A DNA stretch of 64,000 bases, from contig JAJFII010000057.1 in the NCBI GenBank assembly GCA_021775095.1, positions 1-64,000 on the forward strand. Direction: 5' to 3'. Within the stretch, counting starts at the first letter, position 1, and each line of letters starts with the position of its first letter. This document shows, one piece after another, positions 27,303-38,243 of this stretch. This stretch comes from Rhodospirillales bacterium. Lineage in GTDB: Bacteria > Pseudomonadota > Alphaproteobacteria > Rhodospirillales > Casp-alpha2. The notes under the pieces are model-generated. The model did no database searches, was not told where the DNA came from, and saw nothing but the letters and a program-made list of their open reading frames with translations. A program made the position numbers and the translations under genes.

Positions 27303-27332
27303 GCCGTGTGGTTCACTCCGCACGGCTTTTTT
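27303..27332 (+). terminator. rho-independent terminator after rpsT
   Basis: Stem GCCGTGTGG (27303-27311) with CCGCACGGC (27318-27326), loop TTCACT, one G-T wobble, followed by six T. Well placed 30 bp after the rpsT stop. Confidence 0.85.
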
Positions 27333-27995
27333 GCGTCTGTAATCGGCCAATCGAAACGCTTCGACGGACTCGGGATGGAAACGAAAGTCAAGAAGATTAT
27401 TTTACGTGTTCCCCTTTCGAACCTGTTGTCAGAAGACGATTCCATCCGTAGTATTCAGATCATCAGGACAGGCGCTGTAGAGTCGTATATAAGTATGAAA
27501 CCGCAGTGTCACTTGGACTATATTGTACTGATAGGGGTGAGTATTTAGATGCGCTGCAAAAAATACAGTAATAATATTATCGGCGAATTATAAATATAGT
27601 AATAAGTCAGGGAATGCCGGTAAGGCATTGTTAAGTAATTGGCCGTCCTCTCGCAGGTTTGCCACGGGTGTTGGATTTTGATTGGCGATGATTTTAAAGG
27701 TTAAGACGATTTCTCAAAAGGGGATTGATCCAGACAGTAGAGTTAATACCTGACCCTCCTGGCGGGTTTTGATTTTGCGCCGCAGATTGTTTTCTGCAGG
27801 GGAGATTGTTGTATGTTAGCAGGAACTGTTTCTTCCGGCGCGGGTTAAAGCGACGGGCGGAAACCTGTTTCAGGCAGCGTCGGAGATAATAAATGGTACC
27901 CGGCACCTGTCGGAAGAGATAAATGAATGTGGGCTGTCGGATGGTGATGGCGTGATGTATCGGGGCGAATAAATGAACCGCATTACGGATAAGGC
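27333..27995. other. 663-bp non-coding region upstream of dnaA
   Basis: No convincing gene. The middle part (about 27560-27760) is AT-rich. I found no match to the DnaA-box consensus TTATNCACA on either strand, so I do not call an origin. The last 120 bp contain three direct repeats of CGG-N5-ATAAATG (see the repeat entry). It must hold the dnaA promoter. Confidence 0.6.
27881..27975 (+). repeat. three direct repeats CGG-N5-ATAAATG before dnaA
   Basis: Copies start at 27881, 27911 and 27961; each matches CGG, five variable bases, ATAAATG. The starts are 30 and 50 bp apart, so all three would face the same side of the helix. The last copy ends 21 bp before the dnaA ATG at 27996. This suggests a cooperative binding site; the protein is unknown. 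Confidence 0.5.
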
Positions 27996-29429
27996 ATGGA
28001 GCTGATGACGGTACCTTCAGAAGAAACTGCGAACGGCGTTAACGTCAATGGAACAAATATGGACGAATTGAAATCTGAGTGGCAACGTGTTGCTGAAAAT
28101 TTACGGGGTTCGATTGGCGAAGCGGCATTCCAAAGCTGGATAAAACCGATTTCCGTGCGCGGTTTGCAAGATGGAATTGCACGGATATCCGTGCCGACCC
28201 GGTTTATGCGCGATTGGGTAAATGCCCATTATTGTGAGCGGATAACCGAGTTGTGGCAGGATGAGAATTCAGATGTTGAGAACGTCGATGTTGGGGTGTT
28301 CACCGATCGCGCTTTAAAAGCGACGGCCAAACCTGACGTGGCAACCGCTGTTGTCCAACCCCTAGCTGCCACCGATACCGTTTTGTCCAACCACGCCGCC
28401 CAGATTAGCGCCAGCCTCGACCGCAGGTATACCTTTGATCAGTTTGTTGTCGGCAAACCAAACGAGTTTGCCTATGCGGCGGCCCGCCGGGTCTCGGAAG
28501 CCGCCAAGTCGACACCTTTTAACCCGCTGTTTTTGTATGGCGGCGTGGGTTTGGGGAAAACCCATCTGATGCATGCCATTGCCTGGCATATTCGCGAGCA
28601 GGAGCCGACGCGCAACGTCATCTATTTGTCGGCGGAAAAGTTTATGTACAAATTTATCCGCGCCCTGCGTGAGCAAACCACTGTCGATTTTAAGGAACAG
28701 TTCCGTTCGGTCGACGTTTTGATGATCGATGATGTGCAGTTTATCGCCGGCAAGGAATCAACCCAGGAAGAATTTTTTCACACCTTTAATTCCCTAGTCG
28801 ACGAGGGCCGGCAAATCGTCATTTCAGCCGACAAATCGCCGTCCGATATTGAAGGCATGGAAGAACGCCTGGTTTCGCGCCTGAACTGCGGATTGGTTGC
28901 CGATATTCATGCCACCACCTACGAGTTGCGCCTCGGGATCCTGCAATCGAAGGCACAACGGGTTTCCGCCCAGATCCCGCCCAAGGTTCTTGAATTTCTG
29001 GCCCATAAAATCACCGCAAATGTACGGGAACTGGAAGGGGCGCTCAACCGGGTTGTCGCCCATTCCCAACTGGTCGGAAGGGACATTTCCCTGGAAGCGA
29101 CGCAGGACGTTCTGCATGACCTGTTGAGGGCCAATGATCGCCGGGTGACGATTGAGGAAATTCAAAAACAAGTGGCATCGCATTTTAACATTCGCATGGC
29201 TGATATGCATTCGGCTCGCCGCGCCCGTTCGGTGGCCCGACCGCGCCAGGTGGCGATGTATTTGGCCAAACAACTGACGTCGCGCTCGTTACCTGAAATT
29301 GGCCGTAAATTTGGCGGTCGTGACCACACCACGGTGATGCATGCGGTTCGCAAAGTCGATGAATTGCGTGAACATGACTCGAGTTTTGCGGAAGATGTTG
29401 AGCTGTTAAAACGCATGCTCGAGGGCTGA
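27996..29429 (+). CDS. dnaA: chromosomal replication initiator protein DnaA
   Basis: 477 residues. Domain I (about 25-105) has AFQSWIKPISVRGL-type sequence; a linker of about 40 residues follows. Domain III AAA+ carries Walker A GGVGLGKTH (about 182-190), Walker B VLMIDDVQFIAGKE and sensor region SRLNCGLV. Domain IV has the DNA-binding helix GRDHTTVMHAVRKVDEL. Initiates replication by binding DnaA boxes and melting the origin. Starts at 27996 and 28005 are both possible; AAGG precedes them. Upstream there is no obvious DnaA-box cluster, so this operon may lie apart from the origin. Confidence 0.97.
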   Translation: MELMTVPSEETANGVNVNGTNMDELKSEWQRVAENLRGSIGEAAFQSWIKPISVRGLQDGIARISVPTRFMRDWVNAHYCERITELWQDENSDVENVDVGVFTDRALKATAKPDVATAVVQPLAATDTVLSNHAAQISASLDRRYTFDQFVVGKPNEFAYAAARRVSEAAKSTPFNPLFLYGGVGLGKTHLMHAIAWHIREQEPTRNVIYLSAEKFMYKFIRALREQTTVDFKEQFRSVDVLMIDDVQFIAGKESTQEEFFHTFNSLVDEGRQIVISADKSPSDIEGMEERLVSRLNCGLVADIHATTYELRLGILQSKAQRVSAQIPPKVLEFLAHKITANVRELEGALNRVVAHSQLVGRDISLEATQDVLHDLLRANDRRVTIEEIQKQVASHFNIRMADMHSARRARSVARPRQVAMYLAKQLTSRSLPEIGRKFGGRDHTTVMHAVRKVDELREHDSSFAEDVELLKRMLEG

Positions 29430-29432
29430 ACC

Positions 29433-29465
29433 GGAACCGCACTGGCATTTGCTGGTGCCGGTTCC
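29433..29465 (+). terminator. possible terminator or attenuator hairpin after dnaA
   Basis: Stem GGAACCGCAC with GTGcCGGTTCC (one bulged C), 12-base loop, just after the dnaA stop. The following sequence (TGGAAAATAATTTTA) has only a weak T-run, so read-through into dnaN is likely. Confidence 0.5.
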
Positions 29466-29632
29466 TGGAAAATAATTTTACCCGTAAATAAATCGCAATA
29501 ATGCTTACGGAATCCAGGGGTTCTGGTATACTGACCTGCCGAAAAGGGGGGCCAATTCTGGCTTTGGAATTTGAATTCTTTTCAAGTTCCGATACTTCGG
29601 TAAAATGTATGCTAAGGGCTTGAAATTAAACC

Positions 29633-30748
29633 ATGAAAATTACTATTGAACGGGCCGAACTGCTTAAATCATTGGGCCACGTGCAGAGCGTTGTTGAGCG
29701 TCGCAACACAATTCCGATTCTGTCGAACGTTAAAATTGAGGCCGCCGATGGAAAATTAACCTTAAACGCCACGGATATGGACCTGGATATGGTCGATTCC
29801 GTTGCCGCCGACGTGCAATCGCCAGGCGCCACAACGGTCTCCGCCCACACCCTTTACGACATCGTTCGTAAACTGTCCGAGGGCTCACAAGTCGAGCTGA
29901 ACGCGTCCGGCGACGGCCAACTGCAGCTCAGTTCCGGTCGTTCCCGATTTACCCTGTCGTGTTTACCGACGGAGGAATTTCCGGTGTTGTCCGGCGGTGA
30001 GTTGCCGCACAATTTTTCAATCACCGCCGCCGAACTGAGAACCCTGATCGACCGCACAAAATTTGCCATATCGACGGAGGAAACCCGCTATTATCTGAAC
30101 GGTATTTATTTGCACAGGGCCGAACGGGACGGGGTTGCTGTGTTGCGTGCCGTGGCCACGGATGGCCATCGTCTGGCCAGTGTCGAAGGCCCCATGCCAG
30201 CGGGTGCCGATGATTTGCCCGGCGTTATCGTGCCGCGCAAAACCGTCACCGAGCTGCGCAAGTTGATCGATGAGTCCGGTGATGAAGTGAGGATTTCCCT
30301 GTCAGAAAGCAAAGTTCGGTTTGCCTTTGATAATGCCATTCTTACATCGAAGTTGATTGATGGCACTTTTCCCGATTACCAGCGGGTCATCCCGACCGGA
30401 AACGACAAGGATATGGAAGTGGATTGTCGTTTGTTTGCCAACGCGGTTGACCGGGTTTCGGCCATTTCCAGCGAGAAATCCCGTGCCATCAAATTATCCT
30501 TGAGCAGTGGTTTGTTGGCCCTGTCTGCGTCGAGCCCGGAGCATGGCAGCGCCGAAGAAGAAATCGAAGTTAAGTATCAGGGGGAGCCCGTCGACATTGG
30601 ATTTAATTCCGCTTATCTGCTCGACATTACCCGGCAAATAGAAGGTGAAATGGCGCAAGTGTCCCTGGCCGACGGCAATTCGCCAACCATCTTGCGCGAA
30701 GTCGACGATGCCAGCGCGATCTATGTTATTATGCCAATGCGCGTTTAG
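29633..30748 (+). CDS. dnaN: DNA polymerase III beta subunit (sliding clamp)
   Basis: 371 residues, three clamp domains. It starts MKITIERAELLKSLGHVQSVVERRNTIPILSNV and ends with YVIMPMRV, the typical clamp C-terminus. DGHRLASVEG and GTFPDYQRVIPT are conserved clamp segments. The ring dimer tethers polymerase III to DNA. Located 203 bp after dnaA and 32 bp before recF. Confidence 0.97.
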   Translation: MKITIERAELLKSLGHVQSVVERRNTIPILSNVKIEAADGKLTLNATDMDLDMVDSVAADVQSPGATTVSAHTLYDIVRKLSEGSQVELNASGDGQLQLSSGRSRFTLSCLPTEEFPVLSGGELPHNFSITAAELRTLIDRTKFAISTEETRYYLNGIYLHRAERDGVAVLRAVATDGHRLASVEGPMPAGADDLPGVIVPRKTVTELRKLIDESGDEVRISLSESKVRFAFDNAILTSKLIDGTFPDYQRVIPTGNDKDMEVDCRLFANAVDRVSAISSEKSRAIKLSLSSGLLALSASSPEHGSAEEEIEVKYQGEPVDIGFNSAYLLDITRQIEGEMAQVSLADGNSPTILREVDDASAIYVIMPMRV

Positions 30749-30750
30749 GC

Positions 30751-30765
30751 GGAGGAAATAAACTG
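30751..30765 (+). promoter_or_regulatory. strong Shine-Dalgarno before an in-frame CTG in the recF leader
   Basis: GGAGGA (30751-30756) lies six bases before CTG at 30763, which is in frame with recF (next starts TTG 30781 and ATG 30808). The spacing is ideal for CTG but not for the later codons. Confidence 0.5.
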
Positions 30766-30780
30766 CAGCAACGCTCCCCT

Positions 30781-31968
30781 TTGGCGACGCCCGACGATAG
30801 TAAAACCATGACATCCGCTGTTGGTGTGCCACGTCGATTTGCCATCGACAGATTGACCCTGACGAATTTTCGATCCTATCCAAGCCTGCGCGTTGAAACC
30901 GGCGGATGTCCTGTGGTTCTTACGGGCGCTAATGGCGCTGGCAAAACCAACATTTTGGAAGCGCTTTCCCTGTTGGTGCCGGGACGTGGGTTACGAGGCG
31001 CAAAAACCTCGGAAATGGCCCACAATCAGGGCGATGGCAGCTGGGCCGTCGCCGCCTCCATCGCCGCACCGGAAGGGAATGTCAATCTGGGGACGGGGTT
31101 TGTCTCTGCTGGCTCGGGCCGACGGGAACGTCGCGCCGTGCGGGTTGACGGGCAGACCGTTGCCAGCCAGGCGGAGTTATCGCGCCATATGGGGGCCCAT
31201 TGGATAACCCCGCAAATGGACCGGTTGTTCGCCGACGGTATATCGGCGCGACGCCGGTTTTTGGACCGACTGGTTTTCGCCTGGGATCCGGCCCACGCCG
31301 GCCGGGTGCAATCCTTCGAGCAGTCCATGCGCCAGCGCTTAAGGTTATTAAAGGACCATCCGCATCCGGACACCGGTTGGTTAAAATCCCTGGAAGACGG
31401 TATGGCTGAGCGCGGCATGGCCGTGGCCGCCGCCCGCCGGGAATTGATTGCCCGTCTGGCACCATCGGTGGCCGAAGGACTGGGGCCGTTCCCCGGCGGA
31501 TTATTGTCGCTTGACGGTGAAGTCGATGGTTGGCTCGATGACGGACCGGCCCTGGAAGCCGAAGACCGGTATCGCCAGCGCCTGGCCGACGACCGCAAAC
31601 GCGACCAAAGGAGCGGTCGGACCCATTCTGGTCCCCACCGTACCGATTTGATTGTTCGCCATGCCATCAAAGGCCAAGCGGCGGCGCTCTGTTCGACCGG
31701 CGAGCAAAAAGCCCTGCTCATCGCCATTGTTCTCGGCAATGCGTCTTTGCGGGGGCGTGAAGAGGGTCGGGTTCCGGTCCTACTGCTCGATGAAGTGGCG
31801 GCCCATCTGGACGGCCATCGGCGCGACGCCCTGTTCGAGCATTTACTGGCCCTAGGTGCCCAGGTTTGGTTGACCGGGACGGATGACCGGTTATTTGGGC
31901 CCTTGAAGCCCCACGCCCAAATATTTGAAATAGAAAACAATGGATTAAAACCCAATCCATCGAACTGA
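30781..31968 (+). CDS. recF: DNA replication and repair protein RecF
   Basis: 395 residues from TTG 30781. Walker A is in TGANGAGKTNILEALS, the signature motif near STGEQKALLIAIVL and Walker B in PVLLLDEVAAHLDGHRR, all standard for the SMC-like RecF. Loads RecA onto gapped DNA with RecOR. An upstream CTG at 30763 has a much better ribosome site (GGAGGA, six-base spacer), so the protein may be six residues longer; ATG 30808 would remove nine residues. Overlap with the gyrB leader is none: gyrB starts 31 bp later. Confidence 0.95.
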   Translation: MATPDDSKTMTSAVGVPRRFAIDRLTLTNFRSYPSLRVETGGCPVVLTGANGAGKTNILEALSLLVPGRGLRGAKTSEMAHNQGDGSWAVAASIAAPEGNVNLGTGFVSAGSGRRERRAVRVDGQTVASQAELSRHMGAHWITPQMDRLFADGISARRRFLDRLVFAWDPAHAGRVQSFEQSMRQRLRLLKDHPHPDTGWLKSLEDGMAERGMAVAAARRELIARLAPSVAEGLGPFPGGLLSLDGEVDGWLDDGPALEAEDRYRQRLADDRKRDQRSGRTHSGPHRTDLIVRHAIKGQAAALCSTGEQKALLIAIVLGNASLRGREEGRVPVLLLDEVAAHLDGHRRDALFEHLLALGAQVWLTGTDDRLFGPLKPHAQIFEIENNGLKPNPSN

Positions 31969-31986
31969 TTGACCCCCCGATTTTGA

Positions 31987-34476
<2,490 letters not shown>

Positions 34477-34496
34477 GGATTGGATTGATTGGTCAC

Positions 34497-35714
34497 TTAA
34501 ACCACCCCTCCCTCCCGCAACCCCTGGATCTCAGCCGCCGAGTAGCCGAGCCCGGCCAGCACGTCATCGGTGTTTTCACCAAGCTTGGGGGCAATTCCGA
34601 TTTGCACCGGGGTTTCGGAAAACTTCCACGGTGAGCCGTGGACTTTCAGGGTTTTGCCATATTCGGGATGTTCGATCTCGGTCACATATCCGTTGGCCAG
34701 CACATCCGGGTCGTTCGACGCCTCCAGCATAGAGTTGACCGGTGCCGCGACAATATCGGCGGCCCGCAGGATTTCCACCCAGCGGTCCCGATCGCCGCGG
34801 GCAAAACAGCCGTCGAGGGTCGTCAGCATGGATGCCCGCCGTTCTTCCGACGTGACGACAACACCCAGATCGGCAAACCCGGCATTTTGCAATTCTTTAT
34901 AAAACCCCAGCGCCGTCATCGCCGCTTGCCATTTGGTGCCATTGAGCTGGAAAACAAAAGGTTTGCCCTGGCCGTCAGAAAAATTGGCACTCATGCTCGG
35001 CCGGTCGGCGGTTCCGGCGATCCGTACCTGACCGGTGACGGGATTTTGATTGCGCCACATGTTGGTCGTCAGGGTCCAGCCCATGAGGCGGATCTGACCG
35101 CCGAGCAGGGAGGTCTCGACTTTCTGGCCGAGCCCGGTGGTCCGCAAACTATGCAGGGCCGCCAGAATGCCACCGAATGTCAGAATGGCACAGGTTTCAT
35201 CGGCGACGGAAACGATGCCGGTGCGCAGCGCTTGGCCGGGGGTCGAATAGGCCTCGGCAATGCCGCCCAGGGCCTGGCCCATGGCATCGGTTCCCGGCAG
35301 ATCGGCGTGCGGGCCATCGGGCCCGTAGCCGGATATGGACGCATAAATCAGCTGCGGGTTTATTTTTTTTAGATCGTCATAACCAAAGCCATTTTTTTCG
35401 GCGGCACCGGGTCGAAAATTCTGGCCAAAGACGTCGGCATCGGCGACCAGTTTGTGTAACACGGCAAGGCCACGGGGGTCCTTAAGGTTAAGGGTCAGGC
35501 TTTTCACACCGCGATTGTTGGTCTCAAAAAAACTACTGGGATATCCGGGATCCTGGCTTTGCGTCCGGTTGCTGTCGCCAGATCCCGGCACTTCAATTTT
35601 AATCACATGGGCACCGAGGTCGGCCATCAGGCTATAGGGCACGGTTCCCGCTTGCGCCGTCGAACACGAGATGACTTTTAAACCATCAAGCGGGCCCTTT
35701 GCTGATGTTATCAA
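34497..35714 (-). CDS. CaiB/BaiF (family III) CoA-transferase
   Basis: 405 residues, full length. The N-terminus GPLDGLKVISCSTAQAGTVPYSLMADLGAHVIKIEVPGSGD and the following NNRGVKSLTLNLKDPRG are unmistakable family III sequence; the catalytic Asp lies in GTDAMGQALGGIAE. Family knowledge: transfer of CoA between carboxylic acids such as succinyl-CoA and a substrate acid. It is 51 bp downstream of the PdxA-like gene on the minus strand and probably co-transcribed, so it may activate the product of that dehydrogenase. Confidence 0.92.
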   Translation of the reverse strand: MITSAKGPLDGLKVISCSTAQAGTVPYSLMADLGAHVIKIEVPGSGDSNRTQSQDPGYPSSFFETNNRGVKSLTLNLKDPRGLAVLHKLVADADVFGQNFRPGAAEKNGFGYDDLKKINPQLIYASISGYGPDGPHADLPGTDAMGQALGGIAEAYSTPGQALRTGIVSVADETCAILTFGGILAALHSLRTTGLGQKVETSLLGGQIRLMGWTLTTNMWRNQNPVTGQVRIAGTADRPSMSANFSDGQGKPFVFQLNGTKWQAAMTALGFYKELQNAGFADLGVVVTSEERRASMLTTLDGCFARGDRDRWVEILRAADIVAAPVNSMLEASNDPDVLANGYVTEIEHPEYGKTLKVHGSPWKFSETPVQIGIAPKLGENTDDVLAGLGYSAAEIQGLREGGVV

Positions 35715-35765
35715 TTATCCCTCCCTTATATTGTAAGGCTTAATTTTCAATGGGTTATACCGCGC

Positions 35766-36794
35766 TTACATCGGTGGCGGGGCTGAGTTTTGGGCGATGC
35801 GGTGGCTCAGGCCAAGCCGACATAAAACGTCGAAGGCCTTGCGCATGGCTCCCAAATTGGCGACCCCCTGGCCAGCGATATCAAAAGCCGTGCCGTGAGC
35901 CGGTGTGGCAACGGCGATCGGCAGGCCCGCAGCAATGGTCACACCGCGCTCAAACCCCATGAGTTTCATGGCGATCTGACCCTGGTCATGATACATGGTG
36001 ACGACCGCATCCAGCAGGCCGTCACGTCCCCGTAAAAAAACCGTGTCCGACGGCCACGGCCCATCGACATCGATCTGCAGCTCGCGGGCGCGTTTTACCG
36101 CCGGTGCCAGGATATCAATTTCCTCGGTGCCAAAATTACCAGCGTCGCCGGCATGGGGGTTGAGCGCGGCGACGCCAATCCGTGGCCGGTCAATGCCCGC
36201 CGCCCTTAAGGTATCGTTGGCCAGTTGCACAGCGGCGATGACTTTGTCCTGGTTGATATTGGCGACCACGTCTTTGAGGGCGATGTGGCTGGTCACCCGG
36301 GTGGTGATCAATTCATCCAACAAATTGATTTCAGAATGATAACCGGTGAACCCCAGATATTGCGCAATATAACGGTGTTCATCCTCGACCTCCATGCCAC
36401 CCAAATGCAAAGACGTTTTGTTAAAGGGACCGAACAAAATGCCGTCGACCAGACCCGCTGTTGTCATGTCGATGGCCCGGTCCAGGGTGCGCAGGCTTGA
36501 CCGGCCGCCGGCTTCACTGGTCTCGGCAATACGGACCTCGCCGGCGGCAATAGTCTGCATCGGTATCCAGGCAAAAGACCGGCCGTTCGAGTCGTCCGCC
36601 GGGCCTTCAGGATTGGCCTCATGCATTTGCCAGTCTGTGCCGGCCTGTTGCTGTCCGAGCTCAAAAACATGCCGGTCGCCAACCAAAATCACTTGGGCCA
36701 AATCAGATAAATCCGGTTCGGCAAGTAATTTGGCAACCAATTCGGGGCCAATACCGGCCGGTTCCCCATGGGTAATGGCAATGCGCGGTTTCAT
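35766..36794 (-). CDS. PdxA family 4-hydroxythreonine-4-phosphate dehydrogenase-like protein
   Basis: 342 residues from ATG 36794 (MKPRIAITHGEPAGIGPELVAKLL; longer frames lack family sequence). Metal/substrate residues are in LNPHAGDAG and TMYHDQGQIAMK. The family acts as an NAD-dependent oxidative decarboxylase of 4-hydroxythreonine-phosphate-like compounds. Several paralogues (PdxA2) act in catabolism of four-carbon acids or aromatic dihydrodiols. Its catabolic neighbourhood (CoA-transferase, GntR regulator, tct transporter) favours a PdxA2-type role over vitamin B6 synthesis. A GntR-like site sits 87 bp upstream of the start. Confidence 0.88.
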   Translation of the reverse strand: MKPRIAITHGEPAGIGPELVAKLLAEPDLSDLAQVILVGDRHVFELGQQQAGTDWQMHEANPEGPADDSNGRSFAWIPMQTIAAGEVRIAETSEAGGRSSLRTLDRAIDMTTAGLVDGILFGPFNKTSLHLGGMEVEDEHRYIAQYLGFTGYHSEINLLDELITTRVTSHIALKDVVANINQDKVIAAVQLANDTLRAAGIDRPRIGVAALNPHAGDAGNFGTEEIDILAPAVKRARELQIDVDGPWPSDTVFLRGRDGLLDAVVTMYHDQGQIAMKLMGFERGVTIAAGLPIAVATPAHGTAFDIAGQGVANLGAMRKAFDVLCRLGLSHRIAQNSAPPPM

Positions 36795-36880
36795 GTTCTT
36801 ATCCTGTCGGTAAACGCTGCGGAACAGCCCGTGAGTCCAATTACCGTAAAACCGTTCCGGCGGAAATAATAGTCCTAGAT

Positions 36881-36891
36881 TTGGCATACAA
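36881..36891. promoter_or_regulatory. GntR-type operator candidate, site 1
   Basis: TTGGCATACAA upstream of the PdxA-like gene. Its ten-base core TGGCATACAA recurs exactly, in reverse orientation, at 37937-37946 upstream of tctC. Compatible with a GntR/FadR-family half-palindrome. Confidence 0.5.
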
Positions 36892-37041
36892 TCTGACAAG
36901 AGGTCAACAAAATTAAACCGCCCTTTTGTTTTTAACGGCCAAAGATGTCGAAAATAATAGCAGTTACCAAAGAATTAATAGGGGGTTGCACCGTGACCCC
37001 GCAAATAGTCAGGTTTAATGTTTTCTAGCCTGAGCCGCAAA

Positions 37042-37056
37042 TTTTGCATGCCAAAA
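37042..37056. promoter_or_regulatory. GntR-type operator candidate, site 2
   Basis: TTTTG-CATGC-CAAAA, a 15-bp imperfect palindrome with perfect 5-bp arms. It lies about 52 bp upstream of the GntR regulator start at 37108, suiting autoregulation. Confidence 0.45.
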
Positions 37057-37107
37057 CAACCAATCCTGTAGTAGGGTAAACCGATAAACTGCAGTAGCGA
37101 GGCCGCT

Positions 37108-37896
37108 TTGAGTGACGAAGAAATGATGTCAGCGCCGGAATCGCCAGAATTCCAGGGGCCCCTGGAAGAGGTGATCGATGACCGCCAGGAAGATTTAAAG
37201 ACCGCCCGTCTGCCCTTGACCGGGCAGGTCGCGACGATCATTCGTGACATGATCATCCAGGATAAGCTTAAGCCGGGCGAAAGAATTCGCGAACGCCAGT
37301 TGTCGCAGGAATTAAAGGTATCGCGGACGCCACTGCGTGAAGCCCTGAAAATTCTTGAAGGAGAAAAACTGATTTCCCTGCTTCCCAACCGGGGCGCAGT
37401 TGTTGCCGATCCGGCACCCGACGAAGTTAAGGACCTGTTGCAGGTGCTGAGCGCCCTGGAAGCCCTGGGCGGGCGATTGGCCGCCGAAAAGGCCACGGAT
37501 GAAGAGATCTGTGAAATCCGGGCCCTGCATTTTGAGATGTTGGCCGCCTACAGCCGCAAGGACCGATTGGCCTATTTTAAACTCAACCAAAAGATCCACA
37601 AAGCGATCGTTGCCGCCAGTCGCAATCAGGCGTTGATTGACACCCACGCGCAGTTTAATGCCCGGGTCTATCGGGTACGGTATCGCTCAAACCAACGCAA
37701 TGCCATGTGGCATGAGGCGATCCGCCAACACGAAGATATTATCACCGCCCTCGAAGCCCGCGATGGCGATGTGTTGGCCAATCGATTATCCAGCCATCTG
37801 GGCAATACCTGGGAAAAGTTCCAGGCCGACGACTATGTCAGCCGTCCACGGACGGCACCGGATGGCACGACAGCCGGGGGCAGGCCGGAAAGCTAA
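37108..37896 (+). CDS. GntR family (FCD-type) transcriptional regulator
   Basis: 262 residues from TTG 37108, for which GAGG is well spaced; an ATG five codons later is the alternative. The winged helix-turn-helix is VATIIRDMIIQDKLKPGERIRERQLSQELKVSRTPLREALKILEGE; the FCD effector domain follows with VLSALEALGGRLAAEKATDEEI and metal-binding His in HEAIRQHEDIITALEARD. Effectors of FCD members are carboxylic acids. It sits between the PdxA/CoA-transferase genes and tctCBA, and the palindromes on either side point to it as their regulator. Confidence 0.92.
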   Translation: MSDEEMMSAPESPEFQGPLEEVIDDRQEDLKTARLPLTGQVATIIRDMIIQDKLKPGERIRERQLSQELKVSRTPLREALKILEGEKLISLLPNRGAVVADPAPDEVKDLLQVLSALEALGGRLAAEKATDEEICEIRALHFEMLAAYSRKDRLAYFKLNQKIHKAIVAASRNQALIDTHAQFNARVYRVRYRSNQRNAMWHEAIRQHEDIITALEARDGDVLANRLSSHLGNTWEKFQADDYVSRPRTAPDGTTAGGRPES

Positions 37897-37936
37897 TCGT
37901 CAGGCAGCGATGGAGATATCAAAAATCCACGGATTT

Positions 37937-37946
37937 TTGTATGCCA
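37937..37946. promoter_or_regulatory. GntR-type operator candidate, site 3
   Basis: TTGTATGCCA, the exact reverse complement of the core of site 1. Confidence 0.45.
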
Positions 37947-38121
37947 TGTTTACCAGGGGTGGATTTCGGTGCATCTAAATTGCCTGTAGGTTTTAAAACA
38001 AAAATGGATTATGCGAACTCAACCAGGGAGAACCTATTAAAACCTTGAAATAAAACGCTTTTTGAAAGGCCCGTGGGTGGTTGGCCAAGACCAAACAGGG
38101 CGAGAGAATGGTTTTTAAGTT

Positions 38122-38133
38122 TTGGTATACCAA
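38122..38133. promoter_or_regulatory. perfect 12-bp palindrome TTGGTATACCAA, GntR-type operator candidate, site 4
   Basis: Perfect dyad about 110 bp upstream of the tctC start. The TGGTATACCA core is like operators known for FCD-type GntR regulators. Confidence 0.65.
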
Positions 38134-38243
38134 TTTTGTTGACCCCACATCAATCTTGCGTCACTGTACCTGGAAAAGAAGGGTCAATCGGGGCCCCATC
38201 GAGACAACAACCGGCAATTTATCCAAACAGAGAGGAATCTACG

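Larger units (their letters stand above)
36795..37107. other. 313-bp divergent promoter region
   Basis: Lies between the PdxA-like gene (minus) and the GntR regulator (plus). It contains no gene; it holds a TTGGCATACAA site (36881-36891) and a TTTTG-CATGC-CAAAA site (37042-37056). Confidence 0.6.
37897..38243. other. 347-bp promoter region of tctC
   Basis: No gene recognised. It holds two candidate operators (37937-37946 and 38122-38133) and a good AGAGGA ribosome site before tctC. Confidence 0.6.

Noticed and set aside
27694-27906. 70-codon minus-strand gene upstream of dnaA
   Set aside because: Starts in the repeat array, Arg/Asn-rich, no family or ribosome site.
27333-27995. Chromosomal replication origin upstream of dnaA
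   Set aside because: No sequence matching TTATNCACA was found on either strand. In several Alphaproteobacteria the origin lies elsewhere, for example near hemE, so I do not call it.
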